Assembly (NCBI GenBank): GCA_001662425.1
Contig: BDDC01000227.1
Location: 13,011 to 45,075, forward strand
Length of the DNA: 32,065 nucleotides
Source: Chlamydomonas sphaeroides
Taxonomy: Eukaryota > Chlorophyta > Chlorophyceae > Chlamydomonadales > Chlamydomonadaceae
Direction of reading: 5' to 3'
The notes below the pieces were generated by a model, which searched no databases, was not told the origin of the DNA, and worked only from the letters and a program-made list of their open reading frames with translations. Numbering within the stretch: the first letter of the stretch is position 1; every line of letters starts with the position of its first letter. Shown here piece by piece: positions 1-9,700 of this stretch. Made by a program: the position numbers and the translations under genes.

Positions 1-1236
1 CTGGGCCCGAGCCGGCCCCGGAGCCGGAGCCGCTCCGCGCCAGCGACGGCATGGAGAGGAAGGGGTTGAGCCGCGGCAGGGGTGCGGGCGGCACGGCGTT
101 GCGGCCCGCGGCCCGAGGGTCGTCGTCGTGGTCGTGGGTGTGAGAGGTCACGTCCTGCAGCGCCCGCAGCAGCTCCTCCTCCTTGGCCAGCGCCTGGGGT
201 TGGGCGGGCAGGGCGGGAGGGTGGCCCCCAGTGCCAGTGCGTACCTCGCGACAGTTGTCGCGTTGGCGCGAGTATCGCTACGAGAACATTCGTGTGGGTT
301 AGGGCCTGCACTGGGTGCAGGGCTTGAGAGCTCCCCCGAGCTCGGCCCACCTGCTGCATGGCCTGATTGAGCGCCTGTCGCGGAGCGCCTGCGCCTGCTC
401 CTGCTCCGGTGCCGGCGGGCGGCGCCTCGGTGCGCGCCGCGGCGGCCGGCGGCGGCTTCTTGTCGGGGCTGGTCAGTAAGATCTGAAGGGGGGGCCGGGC
501 CCAGGGGTCAGGGCCGACGCCAGGGTTGATGGCGGGTACGGGGGTGAGGCCGGCGCCTGGGGCTGCCGCTCGGCATGCTAGGCCGCTGCTGGCGGACCGG
601 CGCTGCAGCGGCTCTACCGGAGCGGGGGCTGGCACGGGGCTAGGCTGGTGCGCGGGCCATGATGGGCCGCGATTCAAGCAGACCGGGGGGTTGAGGCCGG
701 GGCCAGGGCTGGTGTGGGGCATTCTGGGCCGCGGCTGCGGACCCATGCTGCCAAATGCCGCCCGGGCGCGACGTCGCCCAGGCCTGAAACGTCAGCTCAG
801 CCGGAGGTGCAGCTCAGCGAAACGTGCAGCGTGGCGCAGCCTTTTCGATCTGGCGCGCCGGTCAGCTCTCACAATGTCCGAGTCGTCGCCCGAGTCAAAC
901 GCGAGGTTGATTGGGTCGTCGTTGGGGGCCGAAGGCAGCGGCGGCAGCTCCGTCACGCCCGCGCCGCGGCGCTTGCCGCGGCCCGACTTGGCTGGGGCCT
1001 TGGAAGCAGCGGCGGCTTTTTTTGGCCGCCCGCCCTTCTGCTTCTTCGCCGGGGGCTCTTCCACTAGCTCCTGCGATGGCCGGGGCGCGAGGGGAGCGCA
1101 TGTTTGACAGGGGGCACGTGTACGCGCACGCAATGTGCTCGTCGCAGAGTTGTCGCACCTCAACGATATTTTCCTGCTCCCAGTTTTCATCGTCAGCGCC
1201 GGTCACGTCGTCGTCAAAGGTCCACAGGTCCGTCAT
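1..1236 (-). CDS. Acidic AT-hook-like nuclear protein, 5' part (3' end outside window)
   Basis: I do not recognise the family. Predicted exons are 1236-1159, 1070-873, 482-351 and 193 to beyond position 1, all joined in phase 0. The ATG at 1236 opens an acidic segment (MTDLWTFDDDVTGADDE). Exon 2 adds a basic stretch with a GRP core (KKQKGGRPKK) followed by KSGRGKRRG, which resembles an AT-hook and a nuclear localisation signal. Exon 2 ends in DSGDDSDI and exon 3 begins ILLTSPDKK; together they form an acidic-flanked hydrophobic motif like a SUMO-interaction motif. Exon 4 (ALAKEEELLRALQD, then a His/Asp run) looks helical, then disordered. The donors are GTGCGA, GTGAGA and GTGGGC. The gene diverges from the psbTn-like genes. 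A chromatin or SUMO-pathway role is inference; a Rad60/NIP45-like protein is possible but its SUMO-like domains would lie outside the window. Confidence 0.6.
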
Positions 1237-2946
1237 TGCTAACGCGGAGGGATGCTCAAGACCGATATCGCGTGTGGCCCTGCGCTGGACTCACGCTGTA
1301 GCCTGCTAACTCGGTGTAAGCTAGCGACACAGGGCTTCACAGGGTCCAGAATGGTCGACTGTTTAAACGCAGACAGCACAGCGTTGCCCCTGTCATAGTC
1401 ATAGTCTAGCGCTATCTGTCGAGGTTGTGCTACGTCTGTTTCAGGCGTGTTTGGAACCTCCGCACGGCGCAGCATGCGTGCCGTACCAGTGTGCACCCCA
1501 CCCCTCACCCCTCCTCATCCGGACCACGCCGGGAGCGCACATGCAGCGCCACGTTGGCCCCGCTGACAAAAGGTGCCAGGTAAGACGCAGTGACAAGCCG
1601 CATTCGTCAGGCCGGCATTTTCAACGAAGTTTCACTTCAGGGATGTCGTGTCAGGACGTGTGGCGCGTAGGCACTTCATACGTTCAGGGTTACATTCTGT
1701 GTCGTGACAGGGAGTGTCGTCCCTTGGCTGGACCAAGCACGCCACGGCATCCTCCCCTGGCACGCCCACCAGGGTCCTCGAAGCGGGAAGCGTCGGGTGC
1801 CATCTGATCTTGTCCGACGACCTGAACCTGCGCCTGCTTGACGGCTACACCCCCCCCCTTCTAGTAGAAGCAGGGAGGCGTGGACGCCTGTGAGCATGTC
1901 AGGGCCTGTCGGAGCCTGTTTGGACGTGCCTGCTGTGCAGGTGCGGGCGCGTAGCTGCCTTCCCTGTGTGCTGCGCCTCAGCCCACAGATGCAGCTGTAG
2001 CGGTCAGCCTCCTGGCTAGGGGTCGCGCTCCAGACGAGCTCCTGCACCGGTATGTAGGTCGATCGGGTGGTGGGAGCACCATCAACTGAAGTAGCCCAAT
2101 TGTAAGGGCAGGAGGTGGCCCTCCTGGGTGGGGCGGCCGGCAGACCCAGACGCAGCACGGATTGGGGGTACGCCTTTTTCTCCATTCCGATGGGACATAT
2201 TTGTCACGGTGGCCACAGATTCAGACTTGGTGGAGGCGGCATGGTGCTGGCCCTGCACGACCCGAGTGGACGCGTCAAGGAGGGCCACGGTGCCAAAGGG
2301 CGTCGAAGGGATGGCCGAAAGCGCCAATACAAGAGCATGTGCGTTCAGGTGCGTGGCTATGACCACGTCCTCGGGCCTCCCAGCAAGTCGCGAGAGGGAC
2401 CAGGGACGGCATAAAGACGATAGCTGTGTGCATCTGGAGGGCTCATGTTGGATGGCGAGTTTGGCCTGGGGGCTGAACGCCCGGCCTGCTTCCGCCCTGG
2501 CGGCGGCGATGGGCCGGGCGGCGATGGGCCGGGCGGCGGAGGCGGAGGGGATGGTAGCGGCCGCCGCAAGCGGCCGCGAAACAGCGAGAGCGGCAGCAGC
2601 GGCGGCGTGTGTTGAGCTGTGCATTCCTGCCGTTTCAGGCAGTTCGGGCGGCGAGGTTCGGCCCGTGGGGCGAAGGCACGGATGTCGGTGTGCCCGAGAC
2701 CCCTTAATACCCCGGCGACAACCGCATAATGACCGACTGTTTGCGTCTGGTCAGGGTGGCCTCATTTTGGGGCGAGCCATGCACCCATGCGCAGCTGGGG
2801 AGGTTTAGGCACCTTCACTGAGGTTTCGGTGGAAGCATGTGGTACGACATCCAGCGGAAGCATAGATAAGCGGCTTTGCCGATCGCTTAAAAGCTATACA
2901 CAAGCGATCTATCACGCCGCGCAAGTTGCAGTTCACGCTTTGCAAA
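1237..2946. other. Intergenic region between divergent genes, no supported gene
   Basis: No set of open exons with consistent splice phases was found. The longest minus-strand frame, 2624-2082 (180 codons), starts with an Ala-rich stretch that resembles a transit peptide. However, its third codon positions are clearly less GC-rich than in the neighbouring genes, and no motif is recognisable. It is unproven and most likely not a gene. A short tandem repeat built on GATGGGCCGGGCGGC lies near 2508-2540. TGTAA hexamer-like signals occur at 2101-2105 (plus) and 1694-1690 (minus), but cannot be tied to a transcript. The region should hold the promoter of the left gene (start at 1236) and of the first psbTn-like gene. 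Confidence 0.5.
2881..2909 (+). promoter_or_regulatory. Inverted repeat around a TATA-like CTATACA, upstream of first psbTn-like gene
   Basis: GATCGCTT (2881-2888) and AAGCGATC (2902-2909) are perfect 8-base inverted arms. The 13-base spacer contains CTATACA (2894-2900), 47 bases before the ATG at 2947. The second psbTn-like gene has the same CTATACA at 4651-4657, 137 bases before its ATG, without these arms. A core-promoter role is inferred from position and from the shared heptamer. Confidence 0.3.
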
Positions 2947-3811
2947 ATGATCGCCACCCGCACTCGCGTCTCCATCAAGCCCCAGGCTTCGGCCAAGGCC
3001 CAGGTCAAGCCTATCGCGGCCCAAAAGGTGAGACGCTTCGTAGGGTCGCGGCAAGCGGCTAGCGGCTCCCAAGGCGGTGCAAGCGGGCGTGGGTTGGCAG
3101 AATCTGGGGAGAATGCCCAGGCACTGTGGCCGCTTCCTCCAGCGCACCTTGTTGCTATGACGAGGACTCTCCATTACAGCTCTCGCTGGCCTGCACCGAT
3201 GACTTGCTATGGACCATCGACTCCACCTGTCGTTGCGGTCCCTTCCCTCGCATGCGAATGCTCCCTCGTAGCCCAAGGTCGCCCAGGTTGCTGCTGCCGT
3301 CCTGGCCTCGGCTATGATCGCCCTGTCGTCTTCAGCCCCCGTGTTCGCCGAGGTAAGTCGGCTTGTCTCCTCTTTTCGATGGGGACAACGGCCGCATGCC
3401 CTGCGCCTCTGCCGACATTTCGCAATGCGCATCTGCCCCGAACGCTACCCCCAGGAGCAGGCGTCGTCGTCCACCAAGCCCGCCACGACGTCCGCCACGG
3501 TCCGGCAGGTGCTCTGCTCCTCCAACCCCAGTAAGTCACCGGCCGGCGCCCCGCTGCTTCAAGACTTGAAGGCTTCTCGCCGCCGCTTCCGCCCGGCGCG
3601 ACAGACGCTACGCCGCTGCACCAACCTGCAAGCGCTCGCAATCTGGCATTTCCTCCTTCTTGCAACCAACTGCACAGCCGTCTCATCTGAACGCCCTGTG
3701 CTCCGTGTCCGTGACTAACGCGCCGCGCTCCTTCCTGCACCGCTACCCCGCCGTGCTGCCCCCGCAGCCTCCCAGATCTGCACCCAGAACTCTGCCAAGC
3801 TGGGCCGGTGA
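2947..3811 (+). CDS. PSBTN: PsbTn-like photosystem II 5 kDa lumenal subunit, copy 1
   Basis: Exons are 2947-3027, 3272-3352, 3455-3530 and 3768-3811, with intron phases 0, 0 and 1, giving 93 residues. Exon 1 (MIATRTRVSIKPQASAKAQ) is basic and hydroxylated like a chloroplast transit peptide. Exon 2 is a hydrophobic thylakoid-transfer segment ending in APVFA before E, an AxA-type lumenal processing site. The predicted mature chain is about 40 residues. Its core CSSNPTSQIC has two cysteines eight residues apart with a PT pair between, the pattern known from plant PsbTn (Cys-x3-Pro-Thr-x3-Cys). PsbTn is a small lumenal subunit at the photosystem II periphery. Donors are GTGAGA, GTAAGT and GTAAGT. 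A second copy lies about 1 kb downstream on the same strand. The fold assignment rests on this short motif, so another small lumenal protein is possible. Confidence 0.65.
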
Positions 3812-4793
3812 ACGCGCTGAGAGCAACCAGCTGCATACCAAGTGAGCCTGATGACGGACGCGCGATGGACCCGGGGGATGGATGTACATGGCGGAGTGGT
3901 GATGGGCGTGGGCCAGCCTTAAGGTGGCGCGGCGCGCTCCCGCTACGGGCCGCATGTGCGGTTTTGAGCAACGGTGCGAACCGGCTGCTGGCTAGTCGGT
4001 GGCAGGCGCCCAAGCCGCCCCAAGCCTCCGCGCATGTTGACGATATGAGCTGCAGCGGTGCGGAGCTGGGCACTGCTGGGAGCTCGTGGGGTGGAGCGGC
4101 AGGGCCCCCCGATTTTTGACGATGCGGGTCGATGCCGAAGCAACCGCGAGCACTGGGCGCCGTGTAACGCTCATACGTGTGCGCACTGCAGTTCACTTGA
4201 CCACCCAACCCTAGCTGGCGCCGGCAGGCCCTGCACGCCGGCCGGCACACGCGGCGGCGGCGGCGCCAGCAGGAGCTGTCGTTGCGGCAGCGCGGCTGCG
4301 CGCGCAGCTCAGGACCCGCGGGGGGCAGGGGGAGGAGAGGGCGCGCTGCCCATGCAGACAACGAGCGCCGGCTACTCCAATGCCCTTAGCGCCAGCTCCG
4401 CTGCTTGGTAGGGTGGACGCAGCCCTATGCATCCGCCTGTGAGCTTGACGGCAGGTATGGCCTGCGATGCGGAATATGGCGCGCGTTCGCGGACCGCCAC
4501 CACACAAGGAGCTTGTGGCCACGGCCTGTACCAGCAGGGCACGCCCAACCGGAGACGCGCAGTTTGCTCGCTCGCTGGGCAATTTGATGAACACAAGTGC
4601 AAGCAGCTTCATTTCATAGCATTGCGAGAGCTTGGTATTGTGGCGCTGAACTATACAACCAATCGACGGTTTCCTGGTTGTACGGCAGCCAGAAGGGTAT
4701 CGGATATCAGGTGGCAGCGACTTGGAAAGAAGCACACCATCCCACGCAAACACAGTAGCACGTTCTCTTCGTCGTGTAAAGCTCGTTTCGAAG
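3812..4793 (+). other. 3' UTR of copy 1 and promoter region of copy 2
   Basis: No further gene is supported. A TGTAA poly(A) signal at 4163-4167 fits a 3' UTR of about 370 bases. The sequence around it (GTGTAACGCT) also surrounds the TGTAA of copy 2, which suggests that the duplicated unit included the 3' UTR. The rest is the upstream region of copy 2, with CTATACA at 4651-4657. Confidence 0.5.
4163..4167 (+). terminator. TGTAA polyadenylation signal of first psbTn-like gene
   Basis: TGTAA is the usual poly(A) signal of volvocine algae. This one lies about 350 bases after the stop codon at 3811, a normal distance for this group. The assignment is by position only. Confidence 0.5.
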
Positions 4794-5738
4794 ATGATTG
4801 CTACCCGCGCCCGCGTTTCCGTCAAGCCCCAGGCTTCGGCCAAGGCCCAGGCCAAGCCCGTTGTGGCTCAGAAGGTGAGCGGTTGCTTGTGCGGTCTCAG
4901 CTCACGGCGAGCTGCTCATACGGTCGTGCAAGCGTTATAGCAAGCGACGTGGCAGGCGGTGTGGCTAGTGGCTCTGGTGCCCCGAACCAACCTGCGAGTC
5001 AAGACGCGCATATGGCGAATTACCTTTCCATATGGCTCTTGCTCTCCTAAGCCGGAGCTGTCGTAACCAGCTGTTGCCTCCAGCGACGTGTGGCATGCAC
5101 CGCAGCATGCACGCGTCTGCAGCTTGCCCTTGTCTTACCGATGCTCTTCGCAGACGGCAAGAGCAGAAAATTTAAGGGTACAACTCAATGCAGTAACATT
5201 GCAACGCTTCATCCCTCGCTTCCTTGCCGTGCAGCCCAAGGTCGCTCAGGTCGCTGCTGCCTTCGTTGCCTCGGCCATGGTCGCCCTGGCGTCGTCCGCC
5301 CCCGTCTTCGCTGAGGTGCGGCATGCGACTGCGTATCTACCGATGCCCCCGACGCCCTACCAATGCCCCCGACGCCCACACGCTCTCCTTTCGGCACCGC
5401 CCTGATTTATCCCTCGCATGCTGCACCCTGGCGTCCGCTGCAGCCCAACCTCATAACCTATGCTCTCACCCCGGGCTGCTCACTGCAGGAGTCTAGCCCC
5501 GCCACCATCCGCCAGGTGCTGTGCTCCTCCAACCCCAGTAAGTCGGCTCATCGATCGGACCGGGCTATCGAAGCGTGCTGTTGTGTTGTCGCACACGCTC
5601 TTGCTCGCCATTGCGTTCGGTCGTCGCCCACCCATTCTTCCAGCCTCGAAGCTCAATTCTGAGACCTCCCTCCCCGCCTTCCTCCCTCTCGCTCTCGCAG
5701 CCTCGCAGATCTGCACCACGACTCCCAAGTCGTCGTAA
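4794..5738 (+). CDS. PSBTN: PsbTn-like photosystem II 5 kDa lumenal subunit, copy 2
   Basis: Exons are 4794-4874, 5235-5315, 5489-5537 and 5701-5738, with the same intron phases (0, 0, 1) as copy 1, giving 82 residues. Exons 1 and 2 each encode 27 residues in both copies and are nearly the same: a transit peptide (MIATRARVSVKPQASAKAQ), then a hydrophobic thylakoid signal ending APVFA/E. The predicted mature chain is only about 29 residues because exon 3 lacks the Ser/Thr-rich spacer of copy 1. The core RQVLCSSNPTSQICT is unchanged. Strict conservation of the cysteine core and the targeting sequence, with a free spacer and tail (TTPKSS instead of QNSAKLGR), argues that both copies are functional. 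The introns have diverged; intron 2 contains a short duplication of GATGCCCCCGACGCC-type sequence near 5341-5380. Confidence 0.65.
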
Positions 5739-6709
5739 TCGCCTCGATTATGCGAGCAAAGGCTTCTAGCATAGCAGGCTGTGCAAATAGCGGGCTCGTG
5801 AGTTGCGGCGCATCTCCGGCCGAGCGGCCCGGGCAACCGCCGAGAGGCGGTGCGCACCCATGCACCGCGCGGTGGCACCAAGTGTATATCAGAAGTTTAG
5901 GGACTTGATGGATCTGCCGTTTGCTGGACAGCAGCGGCACCCGCGCTCGGTGCGGCCTTGGCGCCTTACGGCGCAGTTTTGTGGTGGGAGATGTGGAGAA
6001 TGAATGCTGTGTAACGCTACCTCGTGTACGACTTGAGCACGGGCTATGGGCGAAGTCAGTAAGGTGCGCACTAGCGGTCGTGGCCCCGGGCTCCGAGCGT
6101 GTCCTCCGAGGGCTAATCCCGATCATCAGCAGCGCATACGTCGTTTCGACAGTTATGTGGATGCAGGCGGGCCGAGCGGTGACGGGACACTTCCTCCACA
6201 TCCAGGAACCCACAAAGCACAGCAGTCGAACCACATCCCAACACGCAGCCGTTACCTTCTACACACAGTCGCAGCCATCCTGCCCGCCTCGTAAGCCACA
6301 CCCATCCCTGAGCCTCAGGCAGGAGAGTAACGCCTGCAACACACATGCTCGGCGCCTCCCACCTCCTGCCGCCATTGTTGTCGACGGCCGTCAGTGCTTA
6401 ACATCCATCACACCAGCACAACTGCCCACCCGCGCCCCGCCTTAGCCGCCCACACGCCGCCCGCCCTGCTGCCGCTCTGCCCAACAGCCGCACCGCGATG
6501 AGCCCCCCACGCGGCCAGCGCAGCGCCGGGCCGCTGTCTCCAGGAGGCCCGGGCCCCTGTCTCCTCCTGCCTGTCTCTCTCCGTGCTACAAACAGCCAAC
6601 GCAGCAACACCTGCCGCCGTGTCCCCGCCACCATACCCCTGACCAGCCGCCAGCCACAACGCCTGGGCCCGCCGCGCGTGCCCACGCCGCTGCACACGTA
6701 CCAATGGCG
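5739..6709. other. Convergent intergenic region
   Basis: This region lies between the stop of the second psbTn-like gene (plus) and the stop of the ATRIP-like gene (minus), so it should hold two facing 3' UTRs. The plus-strand TGTAA is at 6010-6014. By eye I found no TGTAA on the minus strand here, so the end of the ATRIP-like transcript is unplaced. No gene is supported. Confidence 0.5.
6010..6014 (+). terminator. TGTAA polyadenylation signal of second psbTn-like gene
   Basis: TGTAA occurs about 270 bases after the stop at 5738, in a GTGTAACGCT context shared with the signal downstream of copy 1. Confidence 0.5.
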
Positions 6710-9700
6710 CTACCCGGCCCCGGGGGCCCCCACCCCGCCGCCCCGCTGCGCCGCCAGCCGCTGCTGCTGCCAGGCATGGCGCTGGCGGTAGAAGTCCCAC
6801 CGCCTCTTGACGCTCGCCGCCAGCGCGCCCACCGCCTCCACGCTTGGCGCCGCGCCGCCGGCCAGCGCCGCCGCCACCAGCGCCTCGGCGCCGCCGCCGG
6901 CCGAGGACGAGCTGGCGGCGGCGGCGGAGGAGGAGGTCTTGGAGCTGGCGGCGGCCCACAGGCGCGCGGCCCAGGGCGCGAGCGGCGCGGGCGGCAGTCC
7001 AGCGGACGGCTCGAGCGCCGGCTCCAGCAGCTCCCGTGGCACCTGTGGCGGGGCGGCGGGAGGGGAGGGGAACCTGGGTGACAGTGCATGCACGGATGAG
7101 TTCAGCCCCACCCTTGGGCCCCAGCCATCGGGTCCTCACCCCGCCGCCCCGATGCTCGGCCACCCCGGGCGCCCCAGCGACAACCATGACCCCACTCTTC
7201 TTCTGCTCCGACTCTACAATCTTCGTCCCTCCACACAATCAAGCCTCCGCCTGACAGGCCCAGCGACCCGCTGCCTCCAGCCCCATCCCAACTCCACAAC
7301 CCCACAACCCCACGCCCCCGCTGCCCGCACCTTGTGCCAGCCCTCCAGCCGGCTGGCCGCCATGAGCACCAGCTGCTCGCTGTCGGCGGCCGCCTGGTAG
7401 GCGGAGGGGCCGCCGCCGGCGCCGGGTGGCGGCAGGCCGCACAGGTCCTGGATGGCGGCGGCCACTGCCGGGGGCAGGAGGGGCGGGCAGGAGGGGTGGG
7501 CGGTGCAGGGATGGTGAGCGCGCTGGGTCAGGGGCATGAGGGGCATGAGGGGCATGGGGGGCATGAGGGGGGACTGCACACGGGGAGGGCGTTGGCATGG
7601 GAGGGCTCATGCGCGCCGCCGGCAGCGCCGACCCGCACGGTGCACCGAGGCCAGCTGCGTGCCCCCCCCCAGTTCCCCGCAGCAGGCCCCGCCTCTCAGC
7701 TGGAACGTGCCCCGCCGCTCAAACGGAACGTGCCCCGCCTCTCAAACGGAACGTGCCCCGCCTCTCAAACGGAACGTGCCCCGCCTCTCAAATGGAACGT
7801 GGCCCCCCTCCCCCTCCCCTCCCCACTGCCCACGCGACTCACGCAGCTCGTCGCCGCCCCCCACCAGCAGCTCCTTGAGCAGCAGCAGCGCCTCCTGAGC
7901 CAGGCGCAGGCGCTGCGAGGGGAGAGAGGTGGGGAGGGGAGGGTGAGGCGGGGAGGAAGGTCGGGGAGGGCAGGGCAGGGTGAGGCAGGCCGCCGAACTG
8001 GGGGCATACGCGTTTGTTCTCCTCTCGTGCTTTCGCCACCAGCAACCTCTCCAGACGACACAGTCTCACCTGGCAACTACCCTTTGGCGGCAAACGCCGC
8101 GGCAGCACACCTCTCCCCGCCCTTCCCCCCAGCGCCGCCAGCTCCTTCCCCACCCAACGACCCCAACGCCCCCCGGCGCACCTGCAGCCATTCCCCCGGC
8201 GGCACGTGGCCGGGCAGCAGGCGGCGCATCCAGGGCTGCGGCGGGCTGGGCAGCACCGGGTCCAACGGCCAGTCGGGGCCTGGCGGGGCCGGCAGAGGGG
8301 GGACAGAGGCAGAGTCACGCCCAAGGCGCCCTTCGGCAGCGGGGGCCGACAGAGGCGAGGCGCGTGGAGGCCGGGCGGCTCGGCGTCGTGTGACAAGGCC
8401 TCGCGGCGTTAGCCAGCCAGACCCACTCGGCGCCCTCTTCGCTAACACCCCACGCGTCACCCGCTGGCCGCCGAGTCCTCCAGCGGCCGCTGCTAAGACT
8501 GGCATTGACGGTGTACACCACTTCACTCCATGACTGCCGGTATCGCTATCTGGAGTTACTTTGGACGTGTCCGTGCCATCGCAGCGCTGCCCACCTGGCG
8601 CCATGGCCGCTGAGTCCGCCAGCGCCAGCAGCCGCTGGGGCAGTCCGTAGCCCTGCGGGCGCGAGGAGGGGGCCGGAAGTGGCTGGGTCGTGTCGAGGGC
8701 CGTGTCGGAACGGTGCACCCGCAACGCGAGCGCGACACGCATCACCCGCACCCCGAGTCGGGGGTGTTAAACGGGTGAGAGGTTGCGAGAGGAGTGACGA
8801 AGGTCCCAGGGCAATCACCGGCCGAAGTTCCCGCATGTCTGCGGGCCCACGTACCTCGAGCCAGGGGGGGCAGCACAGCGCCGCCAGCAGCGCCGTGTGG
8901 CCGCCGTCCAGCAGCGCCGCCGCCGCCGCCAGCAGCCGCCGCGGCACCTCGTGCGGTCCCCACCAGGGGCAGCCCGACGGCGACGGCGGCGCCAGCGCCG
9001 CCGTCGCCGCCGACAGCCGGGAGCCGGAGCCGGCGGCGGAGGCGGCGGCGGCGCCGCCGCCACCAGGGCCGGCGGCCTGCGTCGGCTCGGTCCATTCGAC
9101 AACCAGCTCCTCAAGTACGGCACGCCACAGCTGTACGGCAGCCACGGGCTCCATGGGGCTGCCGTACCGGTCCGGATGCAGCGGGTCCGGCTCGCCGGAC
9201 CCGGGTCCGGCGGCGGCGCCGTCGACGTCCATCGGCGTCGGACCGGCGGAGGTCGCACCGCCGCCACCGGCGCGCGCAAGGGCGCGGCACCGGCCGGCGG
9301 CGGCGGCTGCCGCCGCCGCCGCGGCGGCGGGGTGGGCGTACCCGGGGACGCCGAGCGCCGCAGCCAGGGCGGCGACGCAGGGCCGGCAGGCGATGGCGGC
9401 CTGCAGCAGCGCGGCCGCGGCGGCGCGTGCGGCGGCGGCGTCGCGGCCGAGCAGCGGCGCCAGCAGGAGCTGCGGGTGCAATAGCGCCGGCAGCAGGGCC
9501 TGCGGGGGGCCGCGGGATGCTGCGAGGGTCATGGAACGCGGCGAGAACGCGCGTGTTGAGGGCTGAAGCGTAAGGCCTGAAACGCCAGCCCCACACCCCA
9601 CCTGCCGCCGCGACGACGCCGGCAGCGCCGAGCCCAGCGCCGTTAGCGCCGCCGCCACCGCATGCAGCACATCGACGTCACCGCCGCCGCCGCCCCTGTC

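Noticed and set aside
2082..2624. Minus-strand 180-codon frame with transit-peptide-like start
   Set aside because: Third-position GC is well below that of the neighbouring genes and no motif is visible; too weak to call.
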